From positions 1 to 54,898 of the forward strand of contig CADAIL010000024.1 of the NCBI GenBank assembly GCA_902788035.1: DNA of 54,898 nt, given 5' to 3'. Shown piece by piece: positions 44,611 to 54,067 of this stretch. The notes under the pieces are model-generated. The model saw only the letters and a program-made list of their open reading frames with translations. It had not been told where the DNA came from and searched no databases. Position numbers and translations under genes: made by a program. Source of the DNA: an uncultured Lachnospiraceae bacterium. Lineage in GTDB: Bacteria > Bacillota > Clostridia > Lachnospirales > Lachnospiraceae. Every line of letters begins with the position of its first letter. Position 1 is the stretch's first letter.

Positions 44611-44713
44611 GGGGCTGTCGTATTAGGCGGTGTATTCACATGACATATAGCAGACATTTGCAAATGACGTCTGCTATATGTCATGTGAGTACGCGTCATA
44701 ATGCGACAGCCCC
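44611..44713. repeat. palindromic repeat family 2, copy B
   Basis: Ends GGGGCTGTCGTATTA and TAATGCGACAGCCCC. The inner arms ACATGACATATAGCAGAC and GTCTGCTATATGTCATGT surround ATTTGCAAAT. It lies between convergent genes and could terminate both. Confidence 0.88.
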
Positions 44714-44725
44714 TGCTTACTGATT

Positions 44726-46633
44726 TTATCGCGTCACTCCCGTCTGCTTCGGGATCCTGACTTCGACCTCGGTACCGCTGCCTTCCTCCGAGCGGAAGGT
44801 CAGACCGTAGCCGTGTCCGTATAAGAGCACCAGCCTAAGGTGGGTGTTGGTCACCGCGATTCCGGAACCGTTCACAATCGCGGATTCTCCGGCGGCGGTC
44901 TCTTTTTCCACAGTGCTGTTCTTCGTGCGGGTCTCCGCGTTTTTAAGAGACTCGTTCAGCTCTCTGAGCTTTTCTTTTGACATGCCGACACCGTCGTCGG
45001 AAATGGTAAATACGATGTCCTCTTTTCCGGACACTTCGTTCATTTCTTCCCATGCCATGACGACGACCGTTCCCTCGCGGGTGTTTTTCTCGAGGACGCC
45101 GTGGAGAAGAGCATTTTCAATGATCGGCTGCAGGACCAGCTTTGGAATGCTGCACTCCATGATCTCATCCGGCACATCAATGATGAAGTCGATTTTATCG
45201 TCAAATCGCATATTTTGTAGAAGAACATAGAGATCAATGTGACGAAGTTCATCCTCGATAGTCACATAGATCTCTTTTTTTGACAGTGACAGTCTGTAGA
45301 ACTTTGACAGGTTCTGCACGGCATCCGACACTTCCCTGCCGCTGCCTGACAGAGCCATCCAGTTTATCATATCAAGCATATTATATAGGAAGTGAGGGTT
45401 GATCTGGGCCTGCAGCGCCTGAACCTCCGTCACGCGGAGCTGGTCAGCCGTCGCCGCCTGCTCATCCATCAGCGTCTCGATCTGGTCGATCATCCGGTTA
45501 TAAGTACCGGCAAGCTGACCGATTTCGTCCCGGTCTTTTGTATCCGGCAGCTTTTCAAGCGGACCGACCTGTTCGTCTGCCGGATGAACCGTCATCTTTG
45601 AGCTGAGATCCGTAAGCCTTGTCGTGAGGGATGTAGACAGAATAAATTCGATTGCAAGAGCAAGCGCAGTGATGAACAGGTAGATCCAGAACTGGCGTAT
45701 GAGGACTTCCCGCTCTGCCGATGTGATATCGCTCTCAGGTATGCTCACGACCAGTCTCCAGTCCGCTTCTCTGATGGGTCTGTAGGCCATAAGCAGAGAT
45801 TGTTTCAGAATTACGACCTTTCTGAAATCCTCATCACTCCCGATCTTCTCGGGTATATTGACGTAGGAGAGATTGTAGAGACCTGCGGCAGCTTCGTCTG
45901 TCGCGGCGACCAGACTATCCCTGCTGTTAATGAGATAATATATTGTGTTGCTGTTGTTCTCGCGCTGGCGCATGATGTCTGTCAGTGTATTTTGAGAGAA
46001 ATAGACGACAATATATGCGTCCGACATACCCGACTGGTTCCGGCCACCAAGTCTTTTTATGAAAGCGAGAGAACCGTTTTCTTTGATTTCGTGTTTGGTC
46101 AGATAAAAAGAAGGACACCACAGTTGGTTGAGAGTCGGCTGTCCTGCAAATATACCGAACCAGTAACCGCCCTGAATATCCGATATGGGAAGAAACAGAT
46201 CGCTTCTGTCATAGCTGTTATAAACATATTCGAAGTCTTCGCTTAGATAAATTCGGATATCCGTCACAATCTGGGTATCCTTCAGAGAGGATATCGTGTT
46301 GAAAAAATCGCTGGCATAGATGGAAGTATCTTCTCTGGCAAGAAACTCAGCCACATTGTCGCTGTAAATGAGCTGATTGAGAAACGGAAAAGATGTTATG
46401 GTCTCAGATATCGTGGATACTTCGTCGACGGTGGCGGAGAGTGTATTTGCAGACTGAGTGATCAGCGCTTTTTCTGCCGACAGCGTGTTTTCCCTCACGG
46501 CGGTGGAGGCGCGGAGAATCAGTATTGCTGACACAATGAGTGTTGTCGCCATGACAAGAAAATTGATTACAAGGAACTTGACCCGGATTGGAAGATCCCG
46601 GCCAAGTATCTGCCATAAAGAATGCCCCTTCAA
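44726..46633 (-). CDS. sensor histidine kinase, YesM/LytS type
   Basis: A membrane sensor kinase of 635 residues. TM1 (about 18-40), an extracellular sensor domain (about 41-310, dCache-like by layout), TM2 (about 311-332) and HAMP come first. The His_kinase domain has phospho-acceptor His in LQAQINPHFLYNMLDMINW, and the ATPase domain has DDGVGMS and GSGIAVTN. It starts with TTG at 46633 overlapping the response regulator stop (TTGA), with GGGAGGTG upstream, so translation is coupled. It diverges from the sugar ABC operon and is the likely sensor for it. Confidence 0.9.
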   Translation of the reverse strand: MKGHSLWQILGRDLPIRVKFLVINFLVMATTLIVSAILILRASTAVRENTLSAEKALITQSANTLSATVDEVSTISETITSFPFLNQLIYSDNVAEFLAREDTSIYASDFFNTISSLKDTQIVTDIRIYLSEDFEYVYNSYDRSDLFLPISDIQGGYWFGIFAGQPTLNQLWCPSFYLTKHEIKENGSLAFIKRLGGRNQSGMSDAYIVVYFSQNTLTDIMRQRENNSNTIYYLINSRDSLVAATDEAAAGLYNLSYVNIPEKIGSDEDFRKVVILKQSLLMAYRPIREADWRLVVSIPESDITSAEREVLIRQFWIYLFITALALAIEFILSTSLTTRLTDLSSKMTVHPADEQVGPLEKLPDTKDRDEIGQLAGTYNRMIDQIETLMDEQAATADQLRVTEVQALQAQINPHFLYNMLDMINWMALSGSGREVSDAVQNLSKFYRLSLSKKEIYVTIEDELRHIDLYVLLQNMRFDDKIDFIIDVPDEIMECSIPKLVLQPIIENALLHGVLEKNTREGTVVVMAWEEMNEVSGKEDIVFTISDDGVGMSKEKLRELNESLKNAETRTKNSTVEKETAAGESAIVNGSGIAVTNTHLRLVLLYGHGYGLTFRSEEGSGTEVEVRIPKQTGVTR

Positions 46634-48183
46634 GACGCACCTCCCGGCGCGGACTGCTCCCTGTACTCAGACGGAGACATGCCAAACGCCTTGCGAAATG
46701 TCTTCGAGAAATAATTGCTGTCATTGTAGCCGACCTGCCCGGCGACCTCAACGATCTTGTTGCGCGGATCGTCGAGGAGATCTTTCGCTCTTGCCATGCG
46801 GAATTCGGTAATGTACTGGTTGAGAGTACGGCCTGTCTCGTTCTTGAACATAGTGCACATATAAGAAGTGGACAAATGAGCGTAGACGCTTATATCCTTG
46901 ATGGACAGCCCGGGATCGGAATACGTGCGGGCGATAAAATTCTTGATATTGTAGACCGCCTCCGATTCCCCTGACGGCGTCTCCATTGCTTTTATGACGG
47001 AGGAGATATTCCCGGCCAGCAGGCGATCGAGTTCATAAATTGTATTGCATGAATTTATGTCATTCCAGATTACACTGGAATTCATGGCTTCCCCCGGATC
47101 GAGCTGCATGGATCTTGCTGTGGACCAGAGCATAAGGTGAAGACGGTAATAGAGGTCTTTCACCTGGTTGGGAAGTATACGTTCCTTTTCCCCGGTCAGT
47201 GCTGAGAGAAGTTCTCCGGTATAATTTCTGAGTCCTTCCGTGTCGCGGCCGGTCAGCAGGTTCTTTAAGTTGTTCTCATAATTAACCTCATCCAGAGGCC
47301 GGAATGTATTTTTCTCGGAAGAGCTGCTGCTCGAAAGATAGGTGTTGACCGGCAGGAAAAAAGCTGTCTGAAGGCTGATGACCGCAGACGCGTAGGATTC
47401 GTAGAGATTGTGATAGTCCCTGACCTGCCTGCCGATTATTATGTGGAAGCTTCCGAGATGGCTTGAAAGCTCGCCGGTGATTCGCCCTCCGAGATAGTCT
47501 GTCTGCTGATCGGACAGGGGAAGCCTTGAGAACATCTGGAAGATGAACAGAGGACTTCTCGGGGCATAGAGCCAGTCGAGAGACATGTTCCGGAAAAGCT
47601 CTGTAAGCTTTCCGTTTATAAGTCTTGCGCTGTCCTCCGTCGTCATTCCACCGAGGTCATAGTTTCGGATGAGAACGGTGAACGCGCTCTGGAAGGATTC
47701 CGGCGGACTGCGGAACCATGACGGGTCAAGAAAGAGCTCCCCTCTCTGGTCCGGGTATTGTGTGAGTTCAAATGCAGTTGCTTCTTTGCTGCGAATGCGG
47801 CTCCGGTTCTCATTTTCAACACGGACCACGGCTTCCCGGAGTGCGGCAGTGATCTCATCGAGGCTGATAGGCTTTTCCACATAGCTGACCGCGCGCAGGC
47901 GGATCGCAGCCTTCAGATACTCTTTATCGGAATAGCCGCTCATGATTATGATGGAGGATTCCGGGCACAGCTGCTGGATCTGCTCCGACATCTGTATGCC
48001 GTTCAGCTTCGGCATGCGGACATCCGTGAGGATCACGTCAGGTCGGAACTGCCTTCCGATCTCCAGCCCGTGCAGACCATCGTCGGCACAGCGCACATCC
48101 GTAAATCCGAGTCCGGTCCAGTCTATCTTGTCTCTAAGCCCTTCTCTTGTCAGTTTTTCGTCATCTACAATTAGTACTTTCAT
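46630..48183 (-). CDS. response regulator with AraC-type HTH, YesN type
   Basis: 517 residues. The receiver domain (1-120) has acidic pair D7/D8, phospho-acceptor D54 (ILTDVRMPKLNG) and K102-like VEKPISLDE. A middle region (about 135-400) has no named motif. The C-terminal AraC HTH (about 410-510) has LSIKDISVYAHLSTSYMCTM and VAGQVGYNDSNYFSKTFRK. It pairs with the kinase gene it overlaps and lies divergent from the importer, so it probably activates the importer promoter. Confidence 0.92.
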   Translation of the reverse strand: MKVLIVDDEKLTREGLRDKIDWTGLGFTDVRCADDGLHGLEIGRQFRPDVILTDVRMPKLNGIQMSEQIQQLCPESSIIIMSGYSDKEYLKAAIRLRAVSYVEKPISLDEITAALREAVVRVENENRSRIRSKEATAFELTQYPDQRGELFLDPSWFRSPPESFQSAFTVLIRNYDLGGMTTEDSARLINGKLTELFRNMSLDWLYAPRSPLFIFQMFSRLPLSDQQTDYLGGRITGELSSHLGSFHIIIGRQVRDYHNLYESYASAVISLQTAFFLPVNTYLSSSSSSEKNTFRPLDEVNYENNLKNLLTGRDTEGLRNYTGELLSALTGEKERILPNQVKDLYYRLHLMLWSTARSMQLDPGEAMNSSVIWNDINSCNTIYELDRLLAGNISSVIKAMETPSGESEAVYNIKNFIARTYSDPGLSIKDISVYAHLSTSYMCTMFKNETGRTLNQYITEFRMARAKDLLDDPRNKIVEVAGQVGYNDSNYFSKTFRKAFGMSPSEYREQSAPGGAS

Positions 48184-48273
48184 GGCTTTTTCTCTCTGCT
48201 TAGGCTGCCAAAAGACAAAGTATCTCTGACGTGCCCTTGTAAGTCATCTTCGGTTTTGCATTTTTGTCATTTA

Positions 48274-48335
48274 AAGTCTCGCTTGCGAGACGAAAGCGCA
48301 GGATTCGGGTCAGCGCTCGAAGCAGATCGCCTCGT
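48274..48335. repeat. family 4 partial copy
   Basis: AAGTCTCGCTTGCGAGAC followed by GCGCAGGATTCGGGTCAGCG, matching the first part of 43498-43560. Confidence 0.6.
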
Positions 48336-48375
48336 GAATCGCGAACTGATATTAAGCGACTGACCTGTCTTTGTG

Positions 48376-48384
48376 ATTATACCA
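48376..48384 (-). promoter_or_regulatory. extended -10 promoter of the two-component operon
   Basis: On the minus strand TG-G-TATAAT lies about 190 bp before the response regulator ATG. Confidence 0.5.
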
Positions 48385-48396
48385 CATTAAAAAAGA

Positions 48397-48424
48397 ATTT
48401 CCCCCATATCGAATAATTTTCCCC
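48397..48424. promoter_or_regulatory. direct repeats, candidate site for the YesN-type regulator
   Basis: ATTTCCCC and TTTTCCCC are repeated 20 bp apart, followed by TATAAT at 48448 about 24 bp downstream. The spacing suits an AraC-type protein. The -10 is close to the GTG start of the ABC gene. Confidence 0.4.
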
Positions 48425-48482
48425 TAATGCGGAAAAATGAGAATTTTTATAATTATTACAGATTCGAAAGGAGGAAGCACTC

Positions 48483-49988
48483 GTGTCAGAAGATTTAATT
48501 CTCGAACTTAAGGGTATAACTAAGATTTTCCCGGGCGTCAAGGCACTCAACAATGTGCAGTTCCAGCTGCGCAGAGGCGAAGTCCACGCGCTGATGGGAG
48601 AGAACGGTGCCGGAAAATCGACTTTCATCAAGGTCATTACCGGTGTTCACGCAGCTGAAGAAGGTCACATGTATCTGAATGGACAGGAAGTTCATTTCAA
48701 GGGTACGCAGGACGCACAGGCGGCAGGTATCGCGGCGGTCTATCAGATCCCGACATCCTACCCGGAACTCACGGTCACGGAGAATATTTTCATCGGCCAT
48801 GAGATCATTAAAAACGGAATGATCCAGTGGAATGAGATGAATAAGGAAGCTGAGAAGCTTCTCTCCAGACTGCATGCAACATTCAAGGTCACCGAGGAAG
48901 TCGGCGCGCTGACAATCGCTCAGCAGCAGATGGTCGAGATCGCGAAGGCACTCTCCACCAATGCCAAGATCATTCTTCTCGATGAGCCGACAGCAGCTCT
49001 TACTGCAAATGAATCCGAGGAACTCTACACTATCGTCGATGAACTTCATGCGCAGGGCGTTTCCATCATTTTCATCTCTCACAGAATGGAAGATATGTAC
49101 CGCCTCGCACAGAGAGTCACGGTCTTCCGCGATTCACAGTATGTCGGGACATATGATGTCGATGAGATCACTGAGCCGGAACTCATCAAAGCTATGGTCG
49201 GCCGTGAGATCACAGATATGTATCCGAAGCCGCAGGTAACTATCGGCAAGGAGCTGTTCCGTCTTGAGAATCTTTCAAGAACAGGCTACTTCAAGAACGT
49301 CTCCCTGAATGTCCACGCCGGAGAGATCATCGGCCTCACAGGCCTTGTCGGCGCAGGCCGCACAGAGACTTTCCAGTGTGTCTGCGGTATTGAAAAAGCG
49401 GAGTCCGGCAAGATCATTCTGGAAGGCAAGGAACTGAAGATCAGAAATCCGAGAGACGCCATGAAGGCGGGCCTCATTCTTCTTCCCGAGGACAGAAGAC
49501 GTCAGGGTCTTATCATGAGCTGGGGACTCGGCGATAACGTCACGCTCCCGATCCAGGATGAACTGGCCAAAGGCTTCTTCAATGACGTGCAGAAGGAGAG
49601 AGAACTTTCCAAGCAGTATCTTGAGGATGTCGATACAAAGGCAGTTTCCATTTTCGACAAGGCGAGCACGCTGTCCGGCGGTAATCAGCAGAAGGTCGTT
49701 GTCGCCAAGGCTCTTGCCCAGAAGAATATGAAGATCGTCATCATGGACGAGCCGACAAAGGGTGTCGACGTCGGCGCGAAGGCAGAAATCTACGCGATCA
49801 TGGGCGACCTCGCAAAGAAGGGCTACGGTATCATCCTGATTTCCTCGGATATGCCGGAAGTTCTCGGCATGAGCGACCGCATCTACGTCATGTGCAAGGG
49901 GCGTGTGACCGGCTGCCTTGATATTAAGGAAGCTACACAGGAGAAGATCCTCGAACTTGCAATGGAACAGACGGGAAGGGAGGTATAA
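48483..49988 (+). CDS. sugar ABC transporter ATP-binding protein (RbsA/RhaT-like)
   Basis: A double ATPase of 501 residues for a CUT2-type sugar importer. The first half has Walker A GENGAGKST (about 37-45) and Walker B IILLDEPTAALT. The second half has a degenerate Walker A (GLVGAGRTE), signature LSGGNQQKVVVAKAL and Walker B IVIMDEPTKGVDVG, as is usual in this family. GTG start with AAAGGAGG upstream. It is the first gene of the operon, with two permeases following at 4 and 2 bp. Confidence 0.94.
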   Translation: MSEDLILELKGITKIFPGVKALNNVQFQLRRGEVHALMGENGAGKSTFIKVITGVHAAEEGHMYLNGQEVHFKGTQDAQAAGIAAVYQIPTSYPELTVTENIFIGHEIIKNGMIQWNEMNKEAEKLLSRLHATFKVTEEVGALTIAQQQMVEIAKALSTNAKIILLDEPTAALTANESEELYTIVDELHAQGVSIIFISHRMEDMYRLAQRVTVFRDSQYVGTYDVDEITEPELIKAMVGREITDMYPKPQVTIGKELFRLENLSRTGYFKNVSLNVHAGEIIGLTGLVGAGRTETFQCVCGIEKAESGKIILEGKELKIRNPRDAMKAGLILLPEDRRRQGLIMSWGLGDNVTLPIQDELAKGFFNDVQKERELSKQYLEDVDTKAVSIFDKASTLSGGNQQKVVVAKALAQKNMKIVIMDEPTKGVDVGAKAEIYAIMGDLAKKGYGIILISSDMPEVLGMSDRIYVMCKGRVTGCLDIKEATQEKILELAMEQTGREV

Positions 49989-49992
49989 GGCA

Positions 49993-50976
49993 GTGAAAAA
50001 TAAGAATTCTTTATTGAAAAAAATTACCGGCTCACGTGAAGCCAGCCTGGTCATCGTCCTGGTCGTGCTCCTCGTCGTTATCTCGATCATGAGCCCGTCA
50101 TTCCTGAGCCCGACAAATATCGGACAGATCTTCAGAAACAACGCGCTCACACTGCTGATGGCTCTCGGTATGCTCTGCGTCATGCTGACATCGGGCATTG
50201 ATATTTCCATCACATCGACACTGGCTTTCACCGGCATGACGATCGGTCTCCTTCAGAAGTATGATGTGATCCACAATACACTGCTTCTCTTTGTGATCGG
50301 TACTCTGATTGGTCTCATTTGCGGAACAATCAACGGTCTGATCATTGCAAAAGGCAAGGTCGCACCGATCATCTGCACAATGGGCTTCATGTACGTATGG
50401 CGCGGCATGGCCTACGTTATCTCCAATAACAACTGGGCATCAGGCGCGGACGTTGCAGGCTTCTCCGATTTCGGAAAAGACGGCTCCGTAGGTCCATACA
50501 TCATTCTGACTGTAGCATACATCGTCTTCTTCATCGTCATGAAGTGGACAAAGTTCGGACGCAGCATTTACGCTGTCGGTTCCAACGCTGAGGCAGCAAG
50601 GATCTCCGGTATCAACGTAGACCGGACGATCATCTCCGCATACTCCATCATGGGCATGCTTGCCGGCCTCGCAGGTGTTCTCTCTGTTTCCATCTATGCG
50701 TCAGCTCAGCCGAACATGCAGTACGGCAAGGAAATGGACGTCATCGCAGCCTGCGTCATCGGCGGTGTCAGCATGAGTGGCGGGCGCGGCTCTGTCGTCG
50801 GCACATTCCTCGGCGCTGTCATTATCGCTGTTATCGCGAAGGCTCTGCCGCTCGTCGGTATCGATGCTATCGCGCAGAATCTGGTCAAAGGCGCAATCAT
50901 CCTGTTCGTTGTTGTCCTTAACGTAATCACACAGAGGACAATGGATAAGCAGGCGCTCATGAGAAGGGAGATGTAA
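49993..50976 (+). CDS. sugar ABC transporter permease 1
   Basis: A CUT2-family permease of 327 residues with about 8-10 hydrophobic helices. Typical segments include NIGQIFRNNALTLLMALGM, LTSGIDISITSTLAF and GRSIYAVGSNAEAARISGIN. A GTG start at 49993 is preferred because GGGAGG lies about 9 nt upstream; an in-frame start at 49918 overlaps the ATPase gene too far. It would pair with the second permease to form a heterodimeric channel. Confidence 0.92.
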   Translation: MKNKNSLLKKITGSREASLVIVLVVLLVVISIMSPSFLSPTNIGQIFRNNALTLLMALGMLCVMLTSGIDISITSTLAFTGMTIGLLQKYDVIHNTLLLFVIGTLIGLICGTINGLIIAKGKVAPIICTMGFMYVWRGMAYVISNNNWASGADVAGFSDFGKDGSVGPYIILTVAYIVFFIVMKWTKFGRSIYAVGSNAEAARISGINVDRTIISAYSIMGMLAGLAGVLSVSIYASAQPNMQYGKEMDVIAACVIGGVSMSGGRGSVVGTFLGAVIIAVIAKALPLVGIDAIAQNLVKGAIILFVVVLNVITQRTMDKQALMRREM

Positions 50977-50978
50977 TT

Positions 50979-51983
50979 ATGGCAGGAAAATCCGGAAGAA
51001 CTATTTCCAATACTCCCGCGGGAGGACTCAAAGAAAAGATCATTTCCCTGGAAGGCGCTCTGGTCCTTGCTCTCATTGCGGTCAATGTGCTCGGCGCATG
51101 CCTCTCCAGTACTTACAACTTTACAAATATCATGCGTGAAAGCCCGCGCTACCTCGCTGAGATCTTCATGCTGTTCGGCATCGGCTTCATCCTTGTCCTC
51201 GGCGATATCGATATCTCCGTCGGCTCGATCGTCTGCCTTGCAGCCACCGTCGGCTGCCTCAGCAGCAACGCAGGTCTTCCAATCGGCCTGGTCATCCTGA
51301 TTACACTCGCGACAGGTCTTGTCTGCGGCATGATCAACGGCTTCTTCGCCACACAGTTCACGGAGCTTCCGACCATGATCATCACGCTTGGCACACAGAT
51401 CATTTTCAGAGGTATAGCCGAAGTTGCCCTCGGCAGCGGCGGCAGCGCTTCCATGAATGACATCGCCGGCATCGGCGTCCTCAGAGTCAAGGTTGGTCCG
51501 TTCCCGATCTCCTTCTTCCTGGTGGTCATATTTGCAGCCCTGTTCATCACAGTGCTCAGCAGAACGACGTTCGGCAGAAAGCTGTACGCGATCGGCTCCA
51601 GCAAGACAGCAGCCTACTATGCAGGCGTTGACGTTCAGAAGATCCGCTTCTTCTGCTACAGCCTCCTGGGCTTCCTCGCAGGTATGTGCGGCCTCTTCCT
51701 TCTGGCGTCTACCTACGGCGCAAACACGACCACAGGCCAGGGCTTTGAGATGGAAGTCATCGCAATGTGCGTCTTCGGCGGCATCGCGACGACCGGCGGC
51801 AAGGGCAATCTGATCGGCGCGTTCATCGCTTCCTTCATCATTGTCTGCCTGCGCATAGCGCTCGGCCAGATCAATATGAACACACAGCTCATCCTGGTCA
51901 TCATAGGTGTCATGCTGATCGTCTCGGTCCTGATCCCGTCCTTCCGTGACCTGCTCTGGAAGAAGAAAGCGACGAAATCGTAA
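50979..51983 (+). CDS. sugar ABC transporter permease 2
   Basis: A second CUT2 permease, 334 residues, paralogous to the first (ILVLGDIDISVGSIVCLAA, GRKLYAIGSSKTAAYYAGVD). It starts 2 bp after permease 1 with GGGAGA upstream. Two distinct permeases are the layout of the rhizobial RhaP/RhaQ rhamnose importer; many CUT2 systems use only one. Confidence 0.92.
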   Translation: MAGKSGRTISNTPAGGLKEKIISLEGALVLALIAVNVLGACLSSTYNFTNIMRESPRYLAEIFMLFGIGFILVLGDIDISVGSIVCLAATVGCLSSNAGLPIGLVILITLATGLVCGMINGFFATQFTELPTMIITLGTQIIFRGIAEVALGSGGSASMNDIAGIGVLRVKVGPFPISFFLVVIFAALFITVLSRTTFGRKLYAIGSSKTAAYYAGVDVQKIRFFCYSLLGFLAGMCGLFLLASTYGANTTTGQGFEMEVIAMCVFGGIATTGGKGNLIGAFIASFIIVCLRIALGQINMNTQLILVIIGVMLIVSVLIPSFRDLLWKKKATKS

Positions 51984-52010
51984 CAGGGATTTCCCTGCCG
52001 GAACAGAAGC

Positions 52011-52206
52011 AACAGCTCAGACGGACTGCAGCGAAGTTTCAGTGTCCGTCGCAAACATCATCTTCATCGAAAAACGCAGGTCCTCCTCTGCGAGCTTAGA
52101 AGATGCATTCGCATCTTCTGATCTCTCGGTCGGCCCTACAATGTTTTTCTCATGAAGAAGGATGCTTGCTTCCGGCAACCGAACTGCAGTCGTCTGAACT
52201 CTAACA
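52011..52206. repeat. palindromic repeat family 1, full copy in opposite orientation
   Basis: AACAGCTCAGACGGACTGC and CAGTCGTCTGAACT enclose the shared core (GCAAACATCATCTTCATCG, GCGAGCTTAG, GATCTCTCGGTCGG) in reverse order relative to copy A. It lies between permease 2 and the binding-protein gene and may reduce or separate their expression. A TACAAT at 52263 is a weak promoter candidate for the next gene. Confidence 0.85.
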
Positions 52207-52324
52207 AAAGAATTTACCGGAAATCAAAAGATATTCCTGTACTCCCGAAATATCTGCTCCGATACAATTAACATAAAGAATACAGCGCTTGTGCGTTAGT
52301 ATAAAAAACAAGGAGGAACCCAAT

Positions 52325-53401
52325 ATGAAGAAGAAACTTTTCAGTGCACTTCTGTGCGCAACCATGGTAGTTGGCCTTCTGGCAGGATGCGGCGGAGGCT
52401 CATCCTCATCCCAGGGTGGTGACGCATCGGCGGCTGGCGGCGATTCATCTGCTCACACATATGCGATCGTTACCAAGTCTGCAGGTAATCCGTACAATGA
52501 GCGAGAAGCAGCAGGCTTCAAGGAAGTCATCGAGGCTTCCGGCGGAAACTGTGTCGTACAGAATCCGGAATCCGCAACAGCTGACGCTCAGATCTCCGTT
52601 ATCCAGTCCCTGATCTCCCAGGGTGTCGACTCTATCGCAATCGCTGCAAATGACTCCAACGCCCTCGCATCCGTCTGCCAGGAAGCACTTGATGCAGGTA
52701 TCAAGGTTCTCACACTCGACTCCGATGTCAACACAGCCGTAAGAGCTTCCTTCTGCAACCAGGCAGGTGTCCAGGAAGTCGGCCAGGCCCTCATCGATGC
52801 CGTTTATGATATCTGCGGCGGCGAAGGCCAGTATGCGATCCTTTCCGCAACATCACAGGCAACGAACCAGAATGCATGGATCGATGCTATGAAGTCCGTA
52901 CAGGAAAGCGATGAGAAGTATTCCAAGCTTGAGCTTGTAGAAGTTGCTTACGGCGATGACGAGCCGCAGAAATCTACAGACCAGACACAGGCTCTTCTGA
53001 CAAACTATCCGGAACTCAAGTGCATCTGCGCTCCGACAACAGTCGGTATCGCTGCTGCAGCTAAGGTCCTTCAGGATCAGAAGTCTTCTGTCAAGCTTAC
53101 AGGCCTTGGCCTTCCGTCTGAGATGAAAGAGTACATCGGCGCTGACGATGCTCACAGCTGCCCGTATATGTTCCTGTGGAACCCGATCGACCTCGGCAAA
53201 CTCGCTGCATATGCATCTATCGCCCTTGTTGACGGCACGATCACAGGCGCTGTCGGCGATACATTCGAGGCTGGAGACATGGAGAACAGCCCGTACACAC
53301 TGAGCGCAGTAGCAGGCGACGAGAGCGCTTCCGAAATCATCCTTGGACCGCCTTTCAAGTTCGATCCGGACAACATCGAAGAGTGGGCTGCTGTATATTG
53401 A
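52325..53401 (+). CDS. sugar-binding lipoprotein of the ABC importer
   Basis: Periplasmic-binding-protein type 1 fold, 358 residues. A lipobox LLAGC (Cys 22) anchors it outside the membrane, followed by a Gly/Ser-rich linker. The body (from about 42, AIVTKSAGNPYNEREAAGFK) resembles RhaS-type binding proteins, with GVDSIAIAANDSNAL and VLTLDSDVNTAVR. AAGGAGG gives a strong site before ATG 52325. It is placed after the permeases and is followed by a terminator hairpin, so it may have its own promoter. Confidence 0.92.
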   Translation: MKKKLFSALLCATMVVGLLAGCGGGSSSSQGGDASAAGGDSSAHTYAIVTKSAGNPYNEREAAGFKEVIEASGGNCVVQNPESATADAQISVIQSLISQGVDSIAIAANDSNALASVCQEALDAGIKVLTLDSDVNTAVRASFCNQAGVQEVGQALIDAVYDICGGEGQYAILSATSQATNQNAWIDAMKSVQESDEKYSKLELVEVAYGDDEPQKSTDQTQALLTNYPELKCICAPTTVGIAAAAKVLQDQKSSVKLTGLGLPSEMKEYIGADDAHSCPYMFLWNPIDLGKLAAYASIALVDGTITGAVGDTFEAGDMENSPYTLSAVAGDESASEIILGPPFKFDPDNIEEWAAVY

Positions 53402-53458
53402 TTATCACTGACTGATAATAGACTTAAATATGACATCATTGACGTGACATAATGAATC

Positions 53459-53503
53459 GGGCTGCCGTTCTTCGATCAGGGGATGCGGCAGCCCTGATAT
53501 TTT
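53459..53503 (+). terminator. terminator after binding-protein gene
   Basis: GGGCTGCCG pairs with CGGCAGCCC over an 18-nt loop and is followed by TGATATTTTG. Confidence 0.75.
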
Positions 53504-53529
53504 GAACCGCTGGCTTCAAGCAGTACTTG

Positions 53530-53604
53530 CAATAGTTCAGACAGGCTGCAGCGGAGGTTCAGGATCCGGCGCAAACATCAGAACAGCCTGTCAGAACGGT
53601 TGCC
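53530..53604. repeat. palindromic repeat family 1, compact copy
   Basis: GTTCAGACAGGCTG faces CAGCCTGTCAGAAC with only the outer arms and a GCGCAAACATCAG core piece left, upstream of the mutarotase gene. Confidence 0.75.
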
Positions 53605-53645
53605 AACACTTGAGAAACATTTTTTAACTACGAGGAGGATCACAC

Positions 53646-53963
53646 ATGGAACGTTACGCATGGAAGGGAAAAGTAGCTCCGGGAATGCACGCTGAGTATA
53701 AGAAGCGCCACGCGGAGATCTGGCCGGAGATGGTCGCGGTACTGAAGGAGGCGGGTATCTGCCACTACAGCATCTGGATGACAGGAGATGAGCTTTTCGG
53801 CTACTATGAGTGCGAGAAGGGCATCGATTACGCAGCCAGGGTCCAGGCGGAGAGCGAAGTCGTGAAGCGCTGGGACGAGAGCATGAAGGGCATCCTTATT
53901 ATGGAGAAGGACCCGGTCACAGGGGCACAGCCGTTGCTTGAGCAGGTGTTTTGGCTGGAGTGA
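53646..53963 (+). CDS. rhaM: L-rhamnose mutarotase
   Basis: Interconverts alpha- and beta-L-rhamnose so that it can be isomerised. 105 residues, the usual length. RHAEIWPEM, the active-site His in HYSIWM and LFGYYE are characteristic. GAGGAGG precedes the ATG. Its place after the ABC genes is the main reason to assign rhamnose to the importer. The kinase, isomerase and aldolase (rhaB, rhaA, rhaD) are not in the window. Confidence 0.92.
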   Translation: MERYAWKGKVAPGMHAEYKKRHAEIWPEMVAVLKEAGICHYSIWMTGDELFGYYECEKGIDYAARVQAESEVVKRWDESMKGILIMEKDPVTGAQPLLEQVFWLE

Positions 53964-53996
53964 TTCAGGGTTAGCCTGAGTGAATTGTCACCGTGA

Positions 53997-54045
53997 GCAA
54001 AGGCAGCCATTAGTCCTTTTGAGAAAGATTTTGCTGCTTCCGATA
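53997..54045. repeat. 73-bp family half unit
   Basis: AGCAAAGGCAGCC and TTTTGCTGCTTCC face each other, a single diverged stem of the 73-bp family next to the second 108-bp element. Confidence 0.55.
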
Positions 54046-54067
54046 AAATGAGAAGATAACATTAGTA

